Assembly: GCA_014529385.2 (NCBI GenBank)
Contig: CM043963.1
Location: forward strand, 2,412,001 to 2,476,000
Direction: 5' to 3'
DNA from: Adiantum capillus-veneris
Taxonomy: Eukaryota; Streptophyta; Polypodiopsida; Polypodiales; Pteridaceae
DNA length: 64,000 bases
Shown: piece by piece, positions 1 to 12,582 of the stretch
Layout: each line of letters begins with the position of its first letter
Position numbering within the stretch: position 1 is the first letter of the stretch
Notes under the pieces: model-generated
Database searches by the model: none
What the model saw: the letters and a program-made list of their open reading frames with translations, nothing else
Told to the model about the DNA's origin: nothing
Translations under genes and position numbers: made by a program

Positions 1-1028
1 ATCCCAAAGAAATCTCTTCAAACACAAACAAAGCAGGGACAAGTATGCGTTCCCAAGTGAGAATCACATACAAAATAGTCAGTAATGACAAACAAGTGGG
101 TCCCAAACAAAACCAATAAAACTGTTGTCATTGCACCACCACTTGAATTCTTTCAATTCCTCCTATAATTAGAGTACAGCTAGAAAAGAGCTCACTTCAA
201 GCTAGAACCTACTAATGAGGAACAATGCCAAATACAACAACCAACAACAAGGCTAAAATGGATTCCAAAGAAACATCAAACAAATAAGTAAACCTTCAAT
301 AAATCTCTACAACCTTCAATCAAGCAAACGGCACAAGACCTTCAAAAACCACCACATTGCTTCGAATAGGAAGCCTCGCCAGCAAATGCCAATAATCAAA
401 TTGCTATACCCACATCTTGTGATTTTTTCCATGCATTGATTATGTATGCGTAATACAACTAGATTACAAGGCCTCCATAGGCACAATTTCTAATTTCTAA
501 AGCACATCACATACCCTTAACAATACCCTATCGTCGAGGTGAACTCCAAATAGGAGGGGCGGAGGCATTCTAAATGCCAACATATTACTATGAATATTAG
601 AGGGCAATGTTTTATGCACTGCAATGAATTTTTGTGTTTGATTGTGGTAACGTTTTGACAAAATTTAGAGTATATGCCCTCATAATAGTGTTACAAGAGA
701 CAAAATCCATACATGAGCCCTAGGGACATGTGTACAATTTACATAGTGTTAGAATTCTATTCGGATGATTTTTCTTTTTGTTGAGTTGATTTTTGGTTTG
801 TTTAGTTATTTTTTGAGATTTTCTTTTTTTTTAATTAAAAAATCCATAATCTAGATGAAGAAAACACTAAAGAGATGCCTTAGCAGTACAAAGAGAAGAA
901 GGTACATAAAAATGACAAAACTTCACGAGGTATGTCTCCAAAGTCATATGCACAACGCTATAATGTCAAAGGTAAGAAAGAATGTTGATCAGCCTTTGAC
1001 AACAATATGAGACCAAAAATGACTGAGA
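1..1028 (+). repeat. Truncated first copy of a 1.55 kb tandem duplication
   Basis: This stretch matches 1552-2578 almost base for base, with only scattered substitutions and one or two single-base gaps. It is cut by the window start. The intervening segment 1029-1551 is present once here. The diverged related element at 36.99-38.54 kb has the two segments in single copy, in the order corresponding to 1029-2578. The duplication is therefore specific to this copy and recent. No coding capacity beyond short fragments. Confidence 0.9.
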
Positions 1029-1040
1029 TGATAAATAGTA

Positions 1041-1720
1041 ACTTTCCATAACAAACCAAACCACCAAGGGAAAGGCCAGAATTTAACCTTGCTAAGGATA
1101 GTAGTGACAGTGATGATCCTTATGACATCCCCTACCAGGAACTCAGGTCATCACTATCACTAGCACCTTCCGTAACAATCAAAGAAGGCCAAAAGAAAAG
1201 AGCAACAAGTCAAAGCCAAAAATATTGACAAATCTGGATACCAAAGAGCAAGCTAGATCAAAATCAAGTATGGATCAAGAAGATGAAGATCTCTAATGAA
1301 AAATCACAAGATCCAACACCAAAGGAAAACAATCAAAGTGTGCAAGAACGACTAAGAAAATCACAAAGTCACAAGCTATTGCAAATTAGATTTGGGTTCC
1401 AAAGAAGTTGGTTCAAGCACAAAGAGGTCAGGAGTTTATTTCGATTCCGAAACGGTTACAGTATAAACTCTCACAGTTTGAATCCCGTCCCCAACACACT
1501 ATAAAAGGATTGAAGCAAAGACCGTTGGTGACTCACACAAAGACAAGGTGGATCCCAAAGAAATCTCTTCAAACACAAACAAAGCAGGGACAAGTATGCG
1601 TTCCCAAATGAGCAGCACATACAAAATAGTTAGTAAACACAAACAAGTGGGTCCCAAACAAAACCATAAAACTGTTGTCACTGCACCACCACTTGAATTC
1701 TTTCAATTCCTCCTATAATT
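1041..1720 (+). pseudogene. C-terminal extension of gag-protease polyprotein (remnant)
   Basis: Reading frames here match the part of the related element that follows its protease (about 36.99-37.70 kb). The translation is rich in Lys, Gln and Ser and carries spaced tryptophan motifs such as QIWIPK, RWIPKK and a decayed QVCVPK. The frame is broken: the homologous peptide switches frame near 1400, and a stop follows at about 1609. Function of the extension is unknown; the basic, Trp-bearing repeats could bind RNA, which is only a guess. It is followed by non-coding sequence up to the helicase fragment. Confidence 0.6.
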
Positions 1721-3281
1721 AGAGTACAGCTAGAAGAGAGCTCACTTCAAGCTAGAACCTACTAATGAGGAACAATGCCAAATACAACAACCAACAACAA
1801 GGCTAAAATGGATTCCAAAGAAACATCAAACAAATAAGTAAGCCTTCAATAAATCTCTACAACCTTCAATCAAGCAAACGGCACAAGACCTTCAAAAACC
1901 ACCACATTGCTTCGAATAGGAAGCCTCACCAGCAAATGCCAATAATCAAATTGCTATACCCACATCTTGTGATTTTTTCCATGCATTGATTATGTATGCA
2001 TAATACAACTAGATTACAAGGCCTCCATAGGCACAATTTCTAATTTCCAAAGCACATCACATACCCTTAACAATACCCTATCGTCGAGGTGAACTCCAAA
2101 TAGGAGGGGCGGAGGCATTCTAAATGCCAACATATTACTATGAATATTAGAGGGCAATGTTTTATGCACTACAATGAATTTTTGTGTTTGATTGTGGTAA
2201 CTTTTTGACAAAATTTAGAGTATATGCCCTCATAATAGTGTTACAAGAGACAAAATCCATACATGAGCCCTAGGGACATGTGTACAATTTACATAGTGTT
2301 AGAATTCTATTCGGATGATTTTTCTTTTTGTTGAGTTGATTTTTGGTTTGTTTAGTTATTTTTTGAGATTTTCTTTTTTTTTAATTAAAAAATCCATAAT
2401 CTAGATGAAGAAAACACTAAAGAGATGCCTTAGCAGTACAAAGAGAAGAAGGTACATAAAAATGACAAAACTTCACGAGGTATGTCTCCAAAGTCATATG
2501 CACAACGCTATAATGTCAAAGGTAAGAAAGAATGCTGATCAGCCTTTGACAACAATATGAGACCAAAAATGACTGAGAATGGTCATCAAACTCTAGCGTG
2601 GCCTACAAGGACAAAGAAAGTTGGTGATGCGACTAGATGAACATACCCATCAAGTGTAAAGTTTCCTATTAGACAGTTCATGCGACTACAGGGCCGTGTA
2701 CAAGAAGTAAATCTTTATATTGTACATCTTCTATCTTGTATGTGAGTTAATGAAGCCTAACAAACAAAAGGTACTAACAGAGTTGACAAGAACAAAAGGG
2801 AAGAAAATGATAGTTCAATCATCTATCGTGATGATAAATGTCTGCAGGAGCAACCAGGGGTCAAGCCAAATTCTGGTCATCATCATTGCTCCTACATGTG
2901 ATTGGCAGCCAGAAGGTGCCAGAGATGCCCATCAATCATTTTCGGGACTGAAATCCAAAAAGTTAGCTTGTAAAGCCAAATACAAGTACAAATAAAGCCA
3001 AACTTTGTTAGTAGGCTATGAACAGAGAATACAAGCTAAGGGTTTTTTTGTTAGGGATAAAAGTCTAACCCCCATCTAGAGATGCAATTTTTTCAAACCA
3101 AACCATGATAGCCATCTACATACCATGTACATCATGTATATGAGCTTTGGGGACAAATGGACAATGATAGATCATAGATGGTCATCTATTGCGAACGATG
3201 TTGGATAAGTCCCTTTTGAAGCATGTTACTAACTTGGGGAATTAACTGGGGTTTTCCAAGATTTAATTAAGTCATGTATGA

Positions 3282-3890
<609 letters not shown>

Positions 3891-3996
3891 TGACAAAAGT
3901 ACAAGAAAGTGGAGCACAAGAAAGCAAAACAACAACAACGTACCGCCATTGACAATATGGCCATGTCGAGGAAGACATGAATTCGGAGGAGGGGAG

Positions 3997-4260
3997 TGTT
4001 GACCCACGGGCCAACAATATGACATGACTCATTTTCCCTACCAAAGTCTTATATTTTGAGAGTTACAAAATGATGTGGATTATGGCTATAAACATCATTT
4101 TTAATGAGTAGCTAGTCTAGTTGGAGAAGCCAAGGTGCAATGGCACTTCCATATTGTAAATACAAAGCCATTTGACCCATTGAACTATGTTTTAGGTTTT
4201 AATATATGGTAGCCTTAGTATATAAGTCAGAGATGCCCCTCTCTGGGGATCTATGCACAA
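3997..4260 (+). repeat. LTR 5' portion, diverged subfamily
   Basis: It starts TGTTG directly after the purine run, as the 39882 LTR does. Shared blocks include GCCAACA near the start, 'GTAGCTAGTCTAGTTG', 'GGCACTTCC', 'AAGCCATTTG' and the 'AGTATATAAG' TATA-like site near 4218. Similarity to the 28/40 kb LTRs fades after about 4230. The downstream end could be the CATCACA near 4303, but I could not fix it. Confidence 0.65.
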
Positions 4261-4492
4261 AATATACGATTTACACCTTTATACAATTTTCAATATACAT
4301 CACAGTTGGGAAGCGTTTGCATAGGGGAGGAGCTCTCAGCACCCGACCAAGCATGGAGTTTAGGCCATGAGCCGGACTACATCGAGAGGCACCTAGAGAC
4401 TAGTGCTACCCTTGAATGGGTGTTATGAATGAAGCGTTCTCAAGAAAATATAACATTGTGGAGGCTGAAGATATGTGTACACCGCATTGCGG

Positions 4493-4555
<63 letters not shown>

Positions 4556-5437
4556 TGGAGGATGAAATAGAGTGCACAAAGACGTGAGAGAATGACAATA
4601 GAGATTCTTTTAAATGCCCCATCTAAATGAAACAGGAAACCATGTATTAATGCAATGACAAAATCTATGTATACCATAACATTAAAAAAAAATTATGACA
4701 AATAACTAGCAGAGCACCGGACCCTGTGTAGGGATCAACTGGTCCACCCATCCACATTCGCTCTACTATGGACAGAGAGAATTTTACTTCGCCGGGATCG
4801 ATCCAGAACAGCTCCAACCTACCTGAGCCAGACATAAGTTGAGGCCACTTTTCCTCCCTCCATGAACCCAAGCTCTGAAAGGATCCCAAGTACCAATAGG
4901 TGGTAGGGTATCAACACCAACCATACCATTTTAGGTGCCACACCTCTTCAATGCCCAACACTGGGTGTTTAGGCAAAGCCAATGCAAAATCCCCAATGCG
5001 TTAGCCATGTAGGTCATTCAACCCCCGAGGCACTAACCGTGTAGATGAGCCTAACAAAAAGATGAAGACCTAGGCAACACCCCTGATCCAGCAAAGCCCC
5101 AGGTCAAGGACTCTTTTGTCTAAGGCTAAGCGATGTAGGTGATCGTAGTCTTGTAGCAACGCTTCCATGAGAAACATAACACATGAGTCCCAATCACAAT
5201 AGCACTTTCCATATGCAAAAACAATCTTTTGCAAGAAGTTTAGATTGTACAAGGTCTCTACCCTTACATGTCAACCATAAACCATCCGAATCACTTCATG
5301 ATCTAATTCCAAAACCATAAAGCATAATCCAATCACATCACATGGATGAACACTCTACCCAAATCGGGTGAGGCACAACAAACTCTGCATAACCACTTTA
5401 GAATATAACATGATTGCAAAAATTTTGGCATCATTTA
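4261..5437. other. Intergenic or unrecognised repeat, no gene seen
   Basis: Only short shadow ORFs are present. The stretch contains a GA microsatellite and ends at the target site of the Copia element (ATTTA, 5433-5437). I recognise no coding, RNA or transposon motif in it. Confidence 0.6.
4496..4552. repeat. (GA)n microsatellite, ~57 bp
   Basis: About 28 perfect GA dinucleotides. Confidence 0.98.
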
Positions 5438-5545
5438 TGTTACCATATACATGTGGTAGTGATGTGTGTGAACACACTAGGACCGCCAGGCCATTTTTTT
5501 CCTCTTTAAGAGGTTTTTTCCCCCGAGCATTGGATATACGCTTAT
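5438..5545 (+). repeat. Copia 5' LTR, first part
   Basis: It matches 17141 onward: TGTTACCA, the block 'GTGGTAGTGATGTGTGTG', and the pyrimidine/GAGG runs. It ends in TACGCTTAT (5537-5545), the left copy of the 9-bp duplication made by the MULE. Confidence 0.95.
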
Positions 5546-5583
5546 GGGGGTTTTATTTTTACGAGCTTTCAGTTTCGAGCTTT
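5546..5583 (+). repeat. MULE left terminal inverted repeat
   Basis: It contains TTTTATTTTTACGAGC then TTTCAGTTTCGAGCT. The reverse complement of the right end reads TTTTATTTGCGAGC then TTTCAATTTCGAGCT. A second CGAGCTTTT lies about 50 bp inward. Confidence 0.9.
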
Positions 5584-6387
5584 TACAATTGGAACTGTTT
5601 TTTCGAGCTTTTAAACCCAAATTTTACACCAATGATATCTTTAAATATCATTGTATAGTGGAAAAACTCAAAACCTTACAGTACAATCCTTCAACTACCA
5701 AACACTTTTAAGAAATATGGAAGCATGTCTATGCTTATGCAAAATGAAACTTTATAAAAAGCACCATTTGTATGTATTTTTGAGGCTGTACTGAAAACGT
5801 GGGCTCCCACATGGGATTTCTTTCACATAAACTCTTATTTCCATCACTTTAATGATTTTGTTATCTCACAAAAATCAACACACAAGCCAATGGTGTCAAC
5901 ATAATCTAACTACAAAAGAAAGCTCCAATCAAAGTCATCTCCACATCATGTGGCGGTCATGTACCAAACAACCACAAATGAAATATCCAAATGAAATGTA
6001 TGGAGCATACCAAAATTCCATGTCAATGTCATATGGCTGCCATGTACATAAAAACATAAATCAAAACATGAAGATGTGTACTGTCAGAATAGAGTTTCCT
6101 CAACCAAATGTGCATCCGCAATCAACATTTCACAGGTCCACATGCAATATCAGTCAAACATCTTTCATAGAGCACATGATCTAGCTCTAGACACATGCAA
6201 TGCCTCATATCTTCCGCAGAAGCTCAGCCCAAACCACCACACCCCGCAAACAAGTCCAAAACATAGTCATGAGGCTCAGTAAATGTTGCCAGCAACCACC
6301 TGACCATATAAAAAATAAATTAGAAACCGAATGCAAACACATATATACCATAACATTCACTAGTATCATACTTTGGACTAGTCTTAC

Positions 6388-8046
6388 TGACAGAACAAAG
6401 AAGACCGCTTTGCCCCGCCTCTAAGAATAACACCATCAATCTCAATGGGGAAGACTACATCATCTATCATGTAGCTACAATCTGCTGGAAACAATCTCTT
6501 GGCAATTTTCTCCCCTGCCTGTCTATCATAGTGTGGCACAGGATGGCTAGTACGATACCAAAGACACATGGTAAGATCAAGTACCTACATGAATAAAAAA
6601 ACTCAAAGAATGAATGGCATATCTACAATGTTTTTAGTTAGGAAATTAAACTATGAAACTAAGTTTGTTATCTTACCGCCTCTCTAGTGAGTGGATGCCG
6701 TTATGCCTTCTTATTACACATGAGAGTCCATGTACGTAAGAGCACAAGTCCTACCCTAGTTACATCTGCAATAAAATCTCCAATATGCTCGGCCATGCAC
6801 ATGGTCACTAAAAACTCCTCATCGGCCAAAAACTCACGAGCAACATCCATGCACCCTGTCACTAGACCCCTGGAAAATGTGTTCCACTTGGGAACATTCA
6901 TGCCCTTTACAAAAGTGAATGATGACATGTAAGCGTACAACCATAGTTAGTTGTAGGTACTAGTCCAAAGAAAAGTTACTTACCCAATGGGATTGGTCCT
7001 AGACCATCCACAAGCAAACTTGTAGGAAAATCTGCAAAGATAAGCCTAGTAACCTCACGACATGGCACACCATCTTTGCTATATAGATTTGTACTGTGTG
7101 TCGCAAAAAATCTGTTGATGCTATAAGAAAACCAAACATGAATTATGTTCAAAATCATAGAACAATGCAAGAAGAAAATGCAAATAAGTAAGCACTATGA
7201 AAATCTACCTATCAAGGGCAAACTTATCAATTTGTGACATATCCACAAGCAAAACATCTACAATAGTTTGGTAATGGAACCCTGCAAGCATTATCCAAAT
7301 TAGCTTTGAATTAGGAAATATGGAAGACAGATATGCTAACAATTTTCTTAAACTTACCAAAACAGATCGTGTGATCGGCCTTCTCTCCCAAGCCTCTCGC
7401 CCAAGTGAAGACTCTGCAACAAACGAATTAGTGTGCACCAATGAGGATGTAGTGGGCACATTAGAAGAGGGTGCCATATAGGGTATATTGGTACCCAAAG
7501 AGGACATGCCGGGCTCTACAGATGGCACAATGGGAGGCATTGAAGAAGGAGTGGATTTCCTTGATGTACTTTGAGGCTCCATTTTCCCTTTACCCTTCTT
7601 GAGTACATTGCTTGCTAGTGGAGTACCTTGAGAGCCACTCTCAATGGTGTTTTGAGTAACTCCTTCAGAAACGGGAGGGAGAGACTCTTCTTGTGTCTCC
7701 TGTAAGTACTCATCACTCTCATTTTGAAACCCTTCACTCAACAACCATATAGCACAATATCACATAAATTAGTACTAAAGTAAGACATATACATTCTCAA
7801 AATAAAAGAGCCACTAGTGTTAAGATACTTACTCTCACGTAATTCCAACTCTTGCTTTGGAATAACTCCTAGTGGATAATCCAACCACAAAGGAAAAACC
7901 TTGGCTTCCCATGTTGTCAGATTCCTTTCAATCAAAGAGGGAGAGAACATTGTATTCTCATCATGTACATCAATCCACTCTCTAGTGAATAATGGGGCTT
8001 CATTCAATTCCTGCGCCTCAACGCATTGCATAACCCATCTACACAA
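6388..8046 (-). CDS. Spliced gene of unknown function carried by the MULE
   Basis: I do not recognise the product. Six coding blocks run right to left: about 8046-7833, 7744-7358, 7282-7209, 7120-6984, 6904-6677 and 6584-6388. Five or six are followed by consensus donors on the minus strand (GTAAGTATC, GTAAGTTTA, GTAGAT, GTAAGTAAC, GTAAGATAA, GTAAGACTA). Internal blocks start after pyrimidine-rich acceptors such as TGCTTGCAG, TTTTCTTATAG and TTCATGTAG. Visible peptides include REWIDVHDENTMFSPSL, a Ser/Thr/Pro-rich stretch, LIFADFPTSLLVDGLGPIP, VPKWNTFSRGLVTGCMD and SYMIDDVVFPIEIDGVI. The fifth block has a stop near 6702 unless a frameshift or another splice is used, so it may be decayed. Start and end are unproven. 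It could be an accessory protein of the transposon, as MuDR has, or a captured host gene. Confidence 0.55.
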
Positions 8047-8515
8047 TTTTTAGAGCATCATCCACTTTGAAAAGCATATAAACGCAATGGCATAATAAAT
8101 GTCATGTATCCAAAAAAACAAATGTCAAATTCTCCTTTGTATGGAGAATACTTTTTCAAAATAAACCATAAACCCTATCTTGGGCTCCCACAAGGGATTT
8201 AAGTGTTTTCAACATAGACATTATACACACGCATATTGAAAGCTCGATAGGTGAACAGATGGATTTGACAACATGCTGATTCAAATGTATCTTAATGGCT
8301 ATGACTGTGCATATCTTAAAGAGTGAATATTCCAAATCTATTTAGAACACTTTTCAATGAATGAATTAAATTTCGAACAGTTTTCAGTGAATGCAACAAT
8401 AACTTTTTGCAGCTGCATGCTTTTACACTTTCTTTGTACCTTATGCACATTCTCTTCCTTCTCTTTTCATCATTTTTTTTACCTCAAGTACTATTCCTCC
8501 CTGTCTATCTCAAAC

Positions 8516-11500
8516 ATGACAGCAACAACTACAGCAATGCTTTCATGGACGATTAATGGTGCTCATATGGATTATGGAGTCTCATTAAGAAATGGAGAGC
8601 TTCTACTTAGTGAATATTTTCTTCAAAGCCTATTGCCTCCTTCTATTCAGTTTGAAGGCTTGCAAGCAGTCGTTCAGACAGGGAGCTCCGAGTCTAAGGT
8701 CAATGTGTTGCCTGGATGGGATCATGAAGATCAAAAGCATTACCTTCTTGACCATTCTTTGTCCTCGGCTTACCACATTCTTCATTCAGATAGCTATGTT
8801 TATGTGGCTGACAGTTTAGAAACAAATGAAGAAGTCGGTGATTCTTCTATGTTCGCTACACCATGTAACAAAAGCTCGACTCCATCACATTTAAATGTTG
8901 ATATTGATGAAGGTACAGACACAATTGTTTTGGAGACAGTGGAGCTAACCAGGTCACCAGGACCCTTTCAAGACACACAAGATGGGGTGGAGCATACAAT
9001 GCAGGAGTATTCAAAGGATATATCCATCATTTCATGGATGAAAGACAAAGGTAAATCGTGCAGGTTGTCTAAACTTTTAGAGATTTGTGGAACTCCCAAA
9101 AAGGTTGACGAGCTCCCAAATTTTTATAATGGCAATGTTTTTTTCGAGCTTCCTCCAATTCACAACAATAAAAGGATGCTCGGTATGGAGCAGAAGTACG
9201 ACGGTCACCTTTGGTCTTGCCCAGCATCGACCAACATGGCCATATTATGTGATGCCAAAGGAAACAACAATAACACATTTGGTGATCCATCTGGGAGTGC
9301 ATGACCACAATGTACAGCCAGGTACTAGAAGGGCAGCTCTTGAAAAAGTGCGCAATCTTGTTAAGACAGTTTTAAAGATTGAGAACGGGGGTCCTAGAAA
9401 AGTACAGATGTTAGTTGCTCGTCAAATGCTATTTCAATCATTGACTAAAGAAGATGATTTAGAAGCCACTGATGTAGAGCTTAACCATTTTCTTGAGGAA
9501 ATGATGCCCCTTGTTCAAAATAGGGGATTCAAAAGTATTTTGTCAAATGAGAAAGCTAAGCAGGGTCAGGTTGTTGATGATGGATACGACAATATACTAT
9601 TGCTACAGAAACGGTGTGTTTTTCCATTCTTTCATGGAAGTCGTTTTCCAGGCCAAGGTGGACCTAACGACAAATGTTATGTATTCAAAATGTCCACAAA
9701 AGGACCTGCTTTTGGAGTTGAACTAGTCAATAGAATGAGGCGAGGAGGGACAGGAGATTCGAGTAGTGCTTGGGTGCACTTTGATCATACTCATTGAATT
9801 GAAGGATGGGTAACTATGTCCTGCTCGGTTTATGATCCTGGGTAAGTGAATTTATAAAAATATGTTAGATAGCATGTTTGATATAAGACACATGTTATTA
9901 CTTATTTGTTCTATGTGTACAGCATTAGAGCATTGCAAGTGATTGCAATATGTGAATGTAAAGAAGAAGACGAAGAAACACAAATCTTGTTTTGGAGAAA
10001 TTTAAACACAATTATAGAGAGGTGTGGGCATGAACCAGTAGACTTTGTTGGATTTATGTCTGATGAAGCTGGGCCTAATTGGCTAGCAATACGAGTTGTA
10101 TACAATGGTGGACGGCATAATGTAATGGAGGGAAGGGAGCGCTCGTGTCTTTTCCATTGGGAGCAAAGTCTACACAAACATACAAAAAAACATGTCGCTA
10201 CAGATAGACAATTGCATCACATTGAAATGTGTGAAGCATGGCGCTTAGCAAAGACTACAAATGAGGCCTCTCGTATAGCTTCCACAATACGAGAATGGTG
10301 GGTGAAATATGTGATAGGGGATAATAAAAAGGCTTTAGAGAGATGGTTTAATTGGTGGCAGCAACGGATTTCCCATTGGGGAAGCGCTGAGACAATGGTA
10401 TATCAATCATTTTTTTGGTTCTTATTAAATACATGAAAAGAGAGATTTACATTTATATGGTTTTAATTGTGTTGTATTTATAGGTCAGTAAGAGTCCATG
10501 GGAGAGAGCTCAAATTCCAAGTATAAACTTGTCAGAGAGCATCCATGCTAGTTGGCTGGCAGGTGAAGGTGGTAAACGTAAAAACTCACTTTATGATGCA
10601 TGTGTCAGTGATGTTTTGAATGCATATATTCAATGTGCAAAAAGATTGGGATACACCACAGGCAGATACATCGGAACGGGCCCTTCCATAGAAGCAATGA
10701 TGGCCAATTCCAAACGCTGAGAATCTCCAAATCCAAATCATTTTACGAGTACATTAAAAGGCTTGGTTGTTGCTGGTAGTCCTTTGTATGAGGAGCCTGT
10801 GATGGAAGGTGACAAAGAGACAGTACAACGGAAGAAGAAAACACATGAATTCGGTACAAGCTCACATAAACCTGGATATGTAATGGAAGCAAGACAACGA
10901 AAAACCAGAGGGAGACCACGGAGTATACATTTTGATAGAGAGGATAATGAAGAAGTATATGTTGTCACTGACAGTGAAGTAGGAGATAGCATTCCAGTGC
11001 AGCCTGGGGAGAATTCAACAAGGTGTATTCAAGAGGTCCAAGTTGCCCGTGAAGAGTGGGCTTTATGAAGGATGCCAGCCAAATGCATGAGGAAATGTTT
11101 TGGAATGGTAGGGAAGAAAAGTTGTGGTAACAAATTACAAAGCCGTAATGTGGGAATGGTTGCTCCTTGTTTTTGGTCTAAGAGAACTTTTAAAGACAAG
11201 ACAATTGCACAGTGGATATGGTTCTGCAATTATGAAGTAGGCCACACACAAAAAGTACAGAGGCAAGTTAAATTCTCACCTGTCGTTCCTACTTTCTGGC
11301 AAGTGGATATTGGAACCAATTTATCAAAGGAAGAGAGTGACAGCTTGGTACAAAGGGGATTTCAATTTGCAGATTTTGCAACACCACTACGACGCATGAA
11401 CAATACAAATGCTACTCTTACACAAGGAGGCTCCAGTAGTAGCAGGAAGCGTAAGTGGAGACATGGTATTTCCAAAGAAGCGCAAAAGAGATTGGAGTCA

Positions 11501-11809
11501 GCTGCAAGCATGGTTGCAACGTTCTTGGATGAGAAATTAGAAAGTGAACAACACATAGTTTTTTGAATATTGACAGAGAGTTGTTATGATGTACACATTA
11601 AGGTAGAACCTAGTTGCACCTGTCCTGATTTTCAAAAGAGAGAATCTACACATAAAGCGTTTTTGGCATGTAAGCACATGTACTATGTGTATGTACATAT
11701 TCTAGGGCTTCAACCAAAAGAGCACATGGTCATTCATCAGCCTGCACTAACTCCCACAGATCTTGCATTTGTATTAGGGAAAACCCGCAAGATAAAGCCT
11801 GTGGTGTAG
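8516..11809 (+). pseudogene. MULE transposase, spliced and decayed
   Basis: Model: exon 1 8516-9841, intron 9842-9922 (GTAAGT...TACAG), exon 2 9923-10397, intron 10398-10483 (GTATAT...TATAG), exon 3 10484-11809. Exon 2 joins in frame to give VYDPGIRALQVIAICECKEE. The DDE-type MULE core is seen as WVHFDHTH (first Asp), GFMSDEAGPNW (second Asp), MEGRERSCLFHWEQSL, then WFNWWQQRISHWG. A C-terminal SWIM zinc finger follows: CTCPDF...FLACKH in the last 80 residues. Exon 1 changes frame between about 9180 and 9260, where the N-terminal zinc-binding region seems shortened. Four in-frame stops remain, at 9795, 10718, 11066 and 11564, all TGA. The start at 8516 follows a poor upstream peptide and begins MTATTTAM; it is a guess. 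Confidence 0.9.
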
Positions 11810-12156
11810 TGAGCCTAAATCTTAGAGATTGCCCTGTAGAGGTATGCATTGAAGTAGATTTCTCTTTTGTATTAGATGTGGAGTAGCTTTTCTAGACATA
11901 TGAGACTTTATTTCTCCTTTTAGTAAGAGAAGCATGCTTTGTGGTATCTATCTAGACAATTGTACAAGATCAAAATTAGGGCTTTTGGAATCTTGTACAT
12001 GTTTTTGGTGTGTATCGTTAAAAGAGACTCAAAATCTTAAGCCAATTTTTTGTGAGATTATAGATCTTTTTGGTCGTTTATAATATTTTGATGTCTTTGT
12101 TTTGGATTAATCTTTGTGTCGTTAGAAAAGGCTCTAAATCTAAAATCAAAAGGCTC
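11810..12156. other. MULE 3' subterminal non-coding region
   Basis: AT-rich sequence between the transposase stop and the right inverted repeat. It probably contains the transcript end; I see no defined terminator motif. Confidence 0.5.
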
Positions 12157-12194
12157 GTAGCTCGAAATTGAAAGCTCGCAAATAAAATGCACTC
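12157..12194 (-). repeat. MULE right terminal inverted repeat
   Basis: Complementary to 5546-5583 over about 35 bp with a few mismatches, ending immediately before the second TACGCTTAT. Confidence 0.9.
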
Positions 12195-12203
12195 TACGCT
12201 TAT

Positions 12204-12322
12204 CACTCTAGGGCTATCTATCTTTCCATTGCATACTAAGTAGCACACTCTCTATTGTGTGCCTTGAGCTTCCTTCATCTTCTCCAAGATCTGTGCATTT
12301 CTCTGCAACCCTAATTCCAACA
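12204..12322 (+). repeat. Copia 5' LTR, second part
   Basis: It starts CACTCTAGGGCTATC just after the second 9-bp duplication, and matches the 3' LTR from about 17246 to its end. It ends CTAATTCCAACA. Confidence 0.95.
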
Positions 12323-12324
12323 AT

Positions 12325-12336
12325 TGGTATCAGAGC
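12325..12336 (+). promoter_or_regulatory. Copia primer binding site (initiator tRNA-Met)
   Basis: TGGTATCAGAGC, two bases after the LTR end, is complementary to the 3' end of plant initiator tRNA-Met, the standard Copia primer. Confidence 0.95.
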
Positions 12337-12582
12337 AGGTTACGTCCTCCGGGCTTAGTCGCCAGCTAGGCTCCAGCACATGCCTGCTCACTTTCTCGGA
12401 TTACAGTGAGGTTTGGTGAGCATTCGTAGGTCGACAAATATTTTGGGAAAGCTCATAGAGCTTAGTCTGCTCAGATTTCTGATTCGGGCTCATTTTGGCC
12501 GCCATTTCCACTACAGCACATGTTGTTCCCGCTCTATTTCTTCTATTTTTGAGCAGTTTTCACATTAGGTGCAGCATTTACC

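Larger units (their letters stand above)
5546..12194 (+). mobile_element. Mutator-like DNA transposon (MULE) inside Copia LTR
   Basis: A 6.65 kb element bounded by imperfect terminal inverted repeats of about 35-38 bp and by the identical 9-bp duplication TACGCTTAT (5537-5545 and 12195-12203). A 9-bp duplication is the Mutator hallmark. The matching stretch of the Copia 3' LTR (near 17236) lacks the element, giving the empty site. Inside are a spliced MULE transposase pseudogene on + (8516-11809) and a multi-exon gene of unknown function on - (8046-6388), divergently arranged with a ~470 bp gap between their 5' ends. The motif CGAGCT recurs near both ends. Confidence 0.95.

Noticed and set aside
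10718-11566. TGA codons read through or edited
   Set aside because: Ferns edit U to C in organelle transcripts, but this is a nuclear transposon; CpG decay explains the stops more simply.
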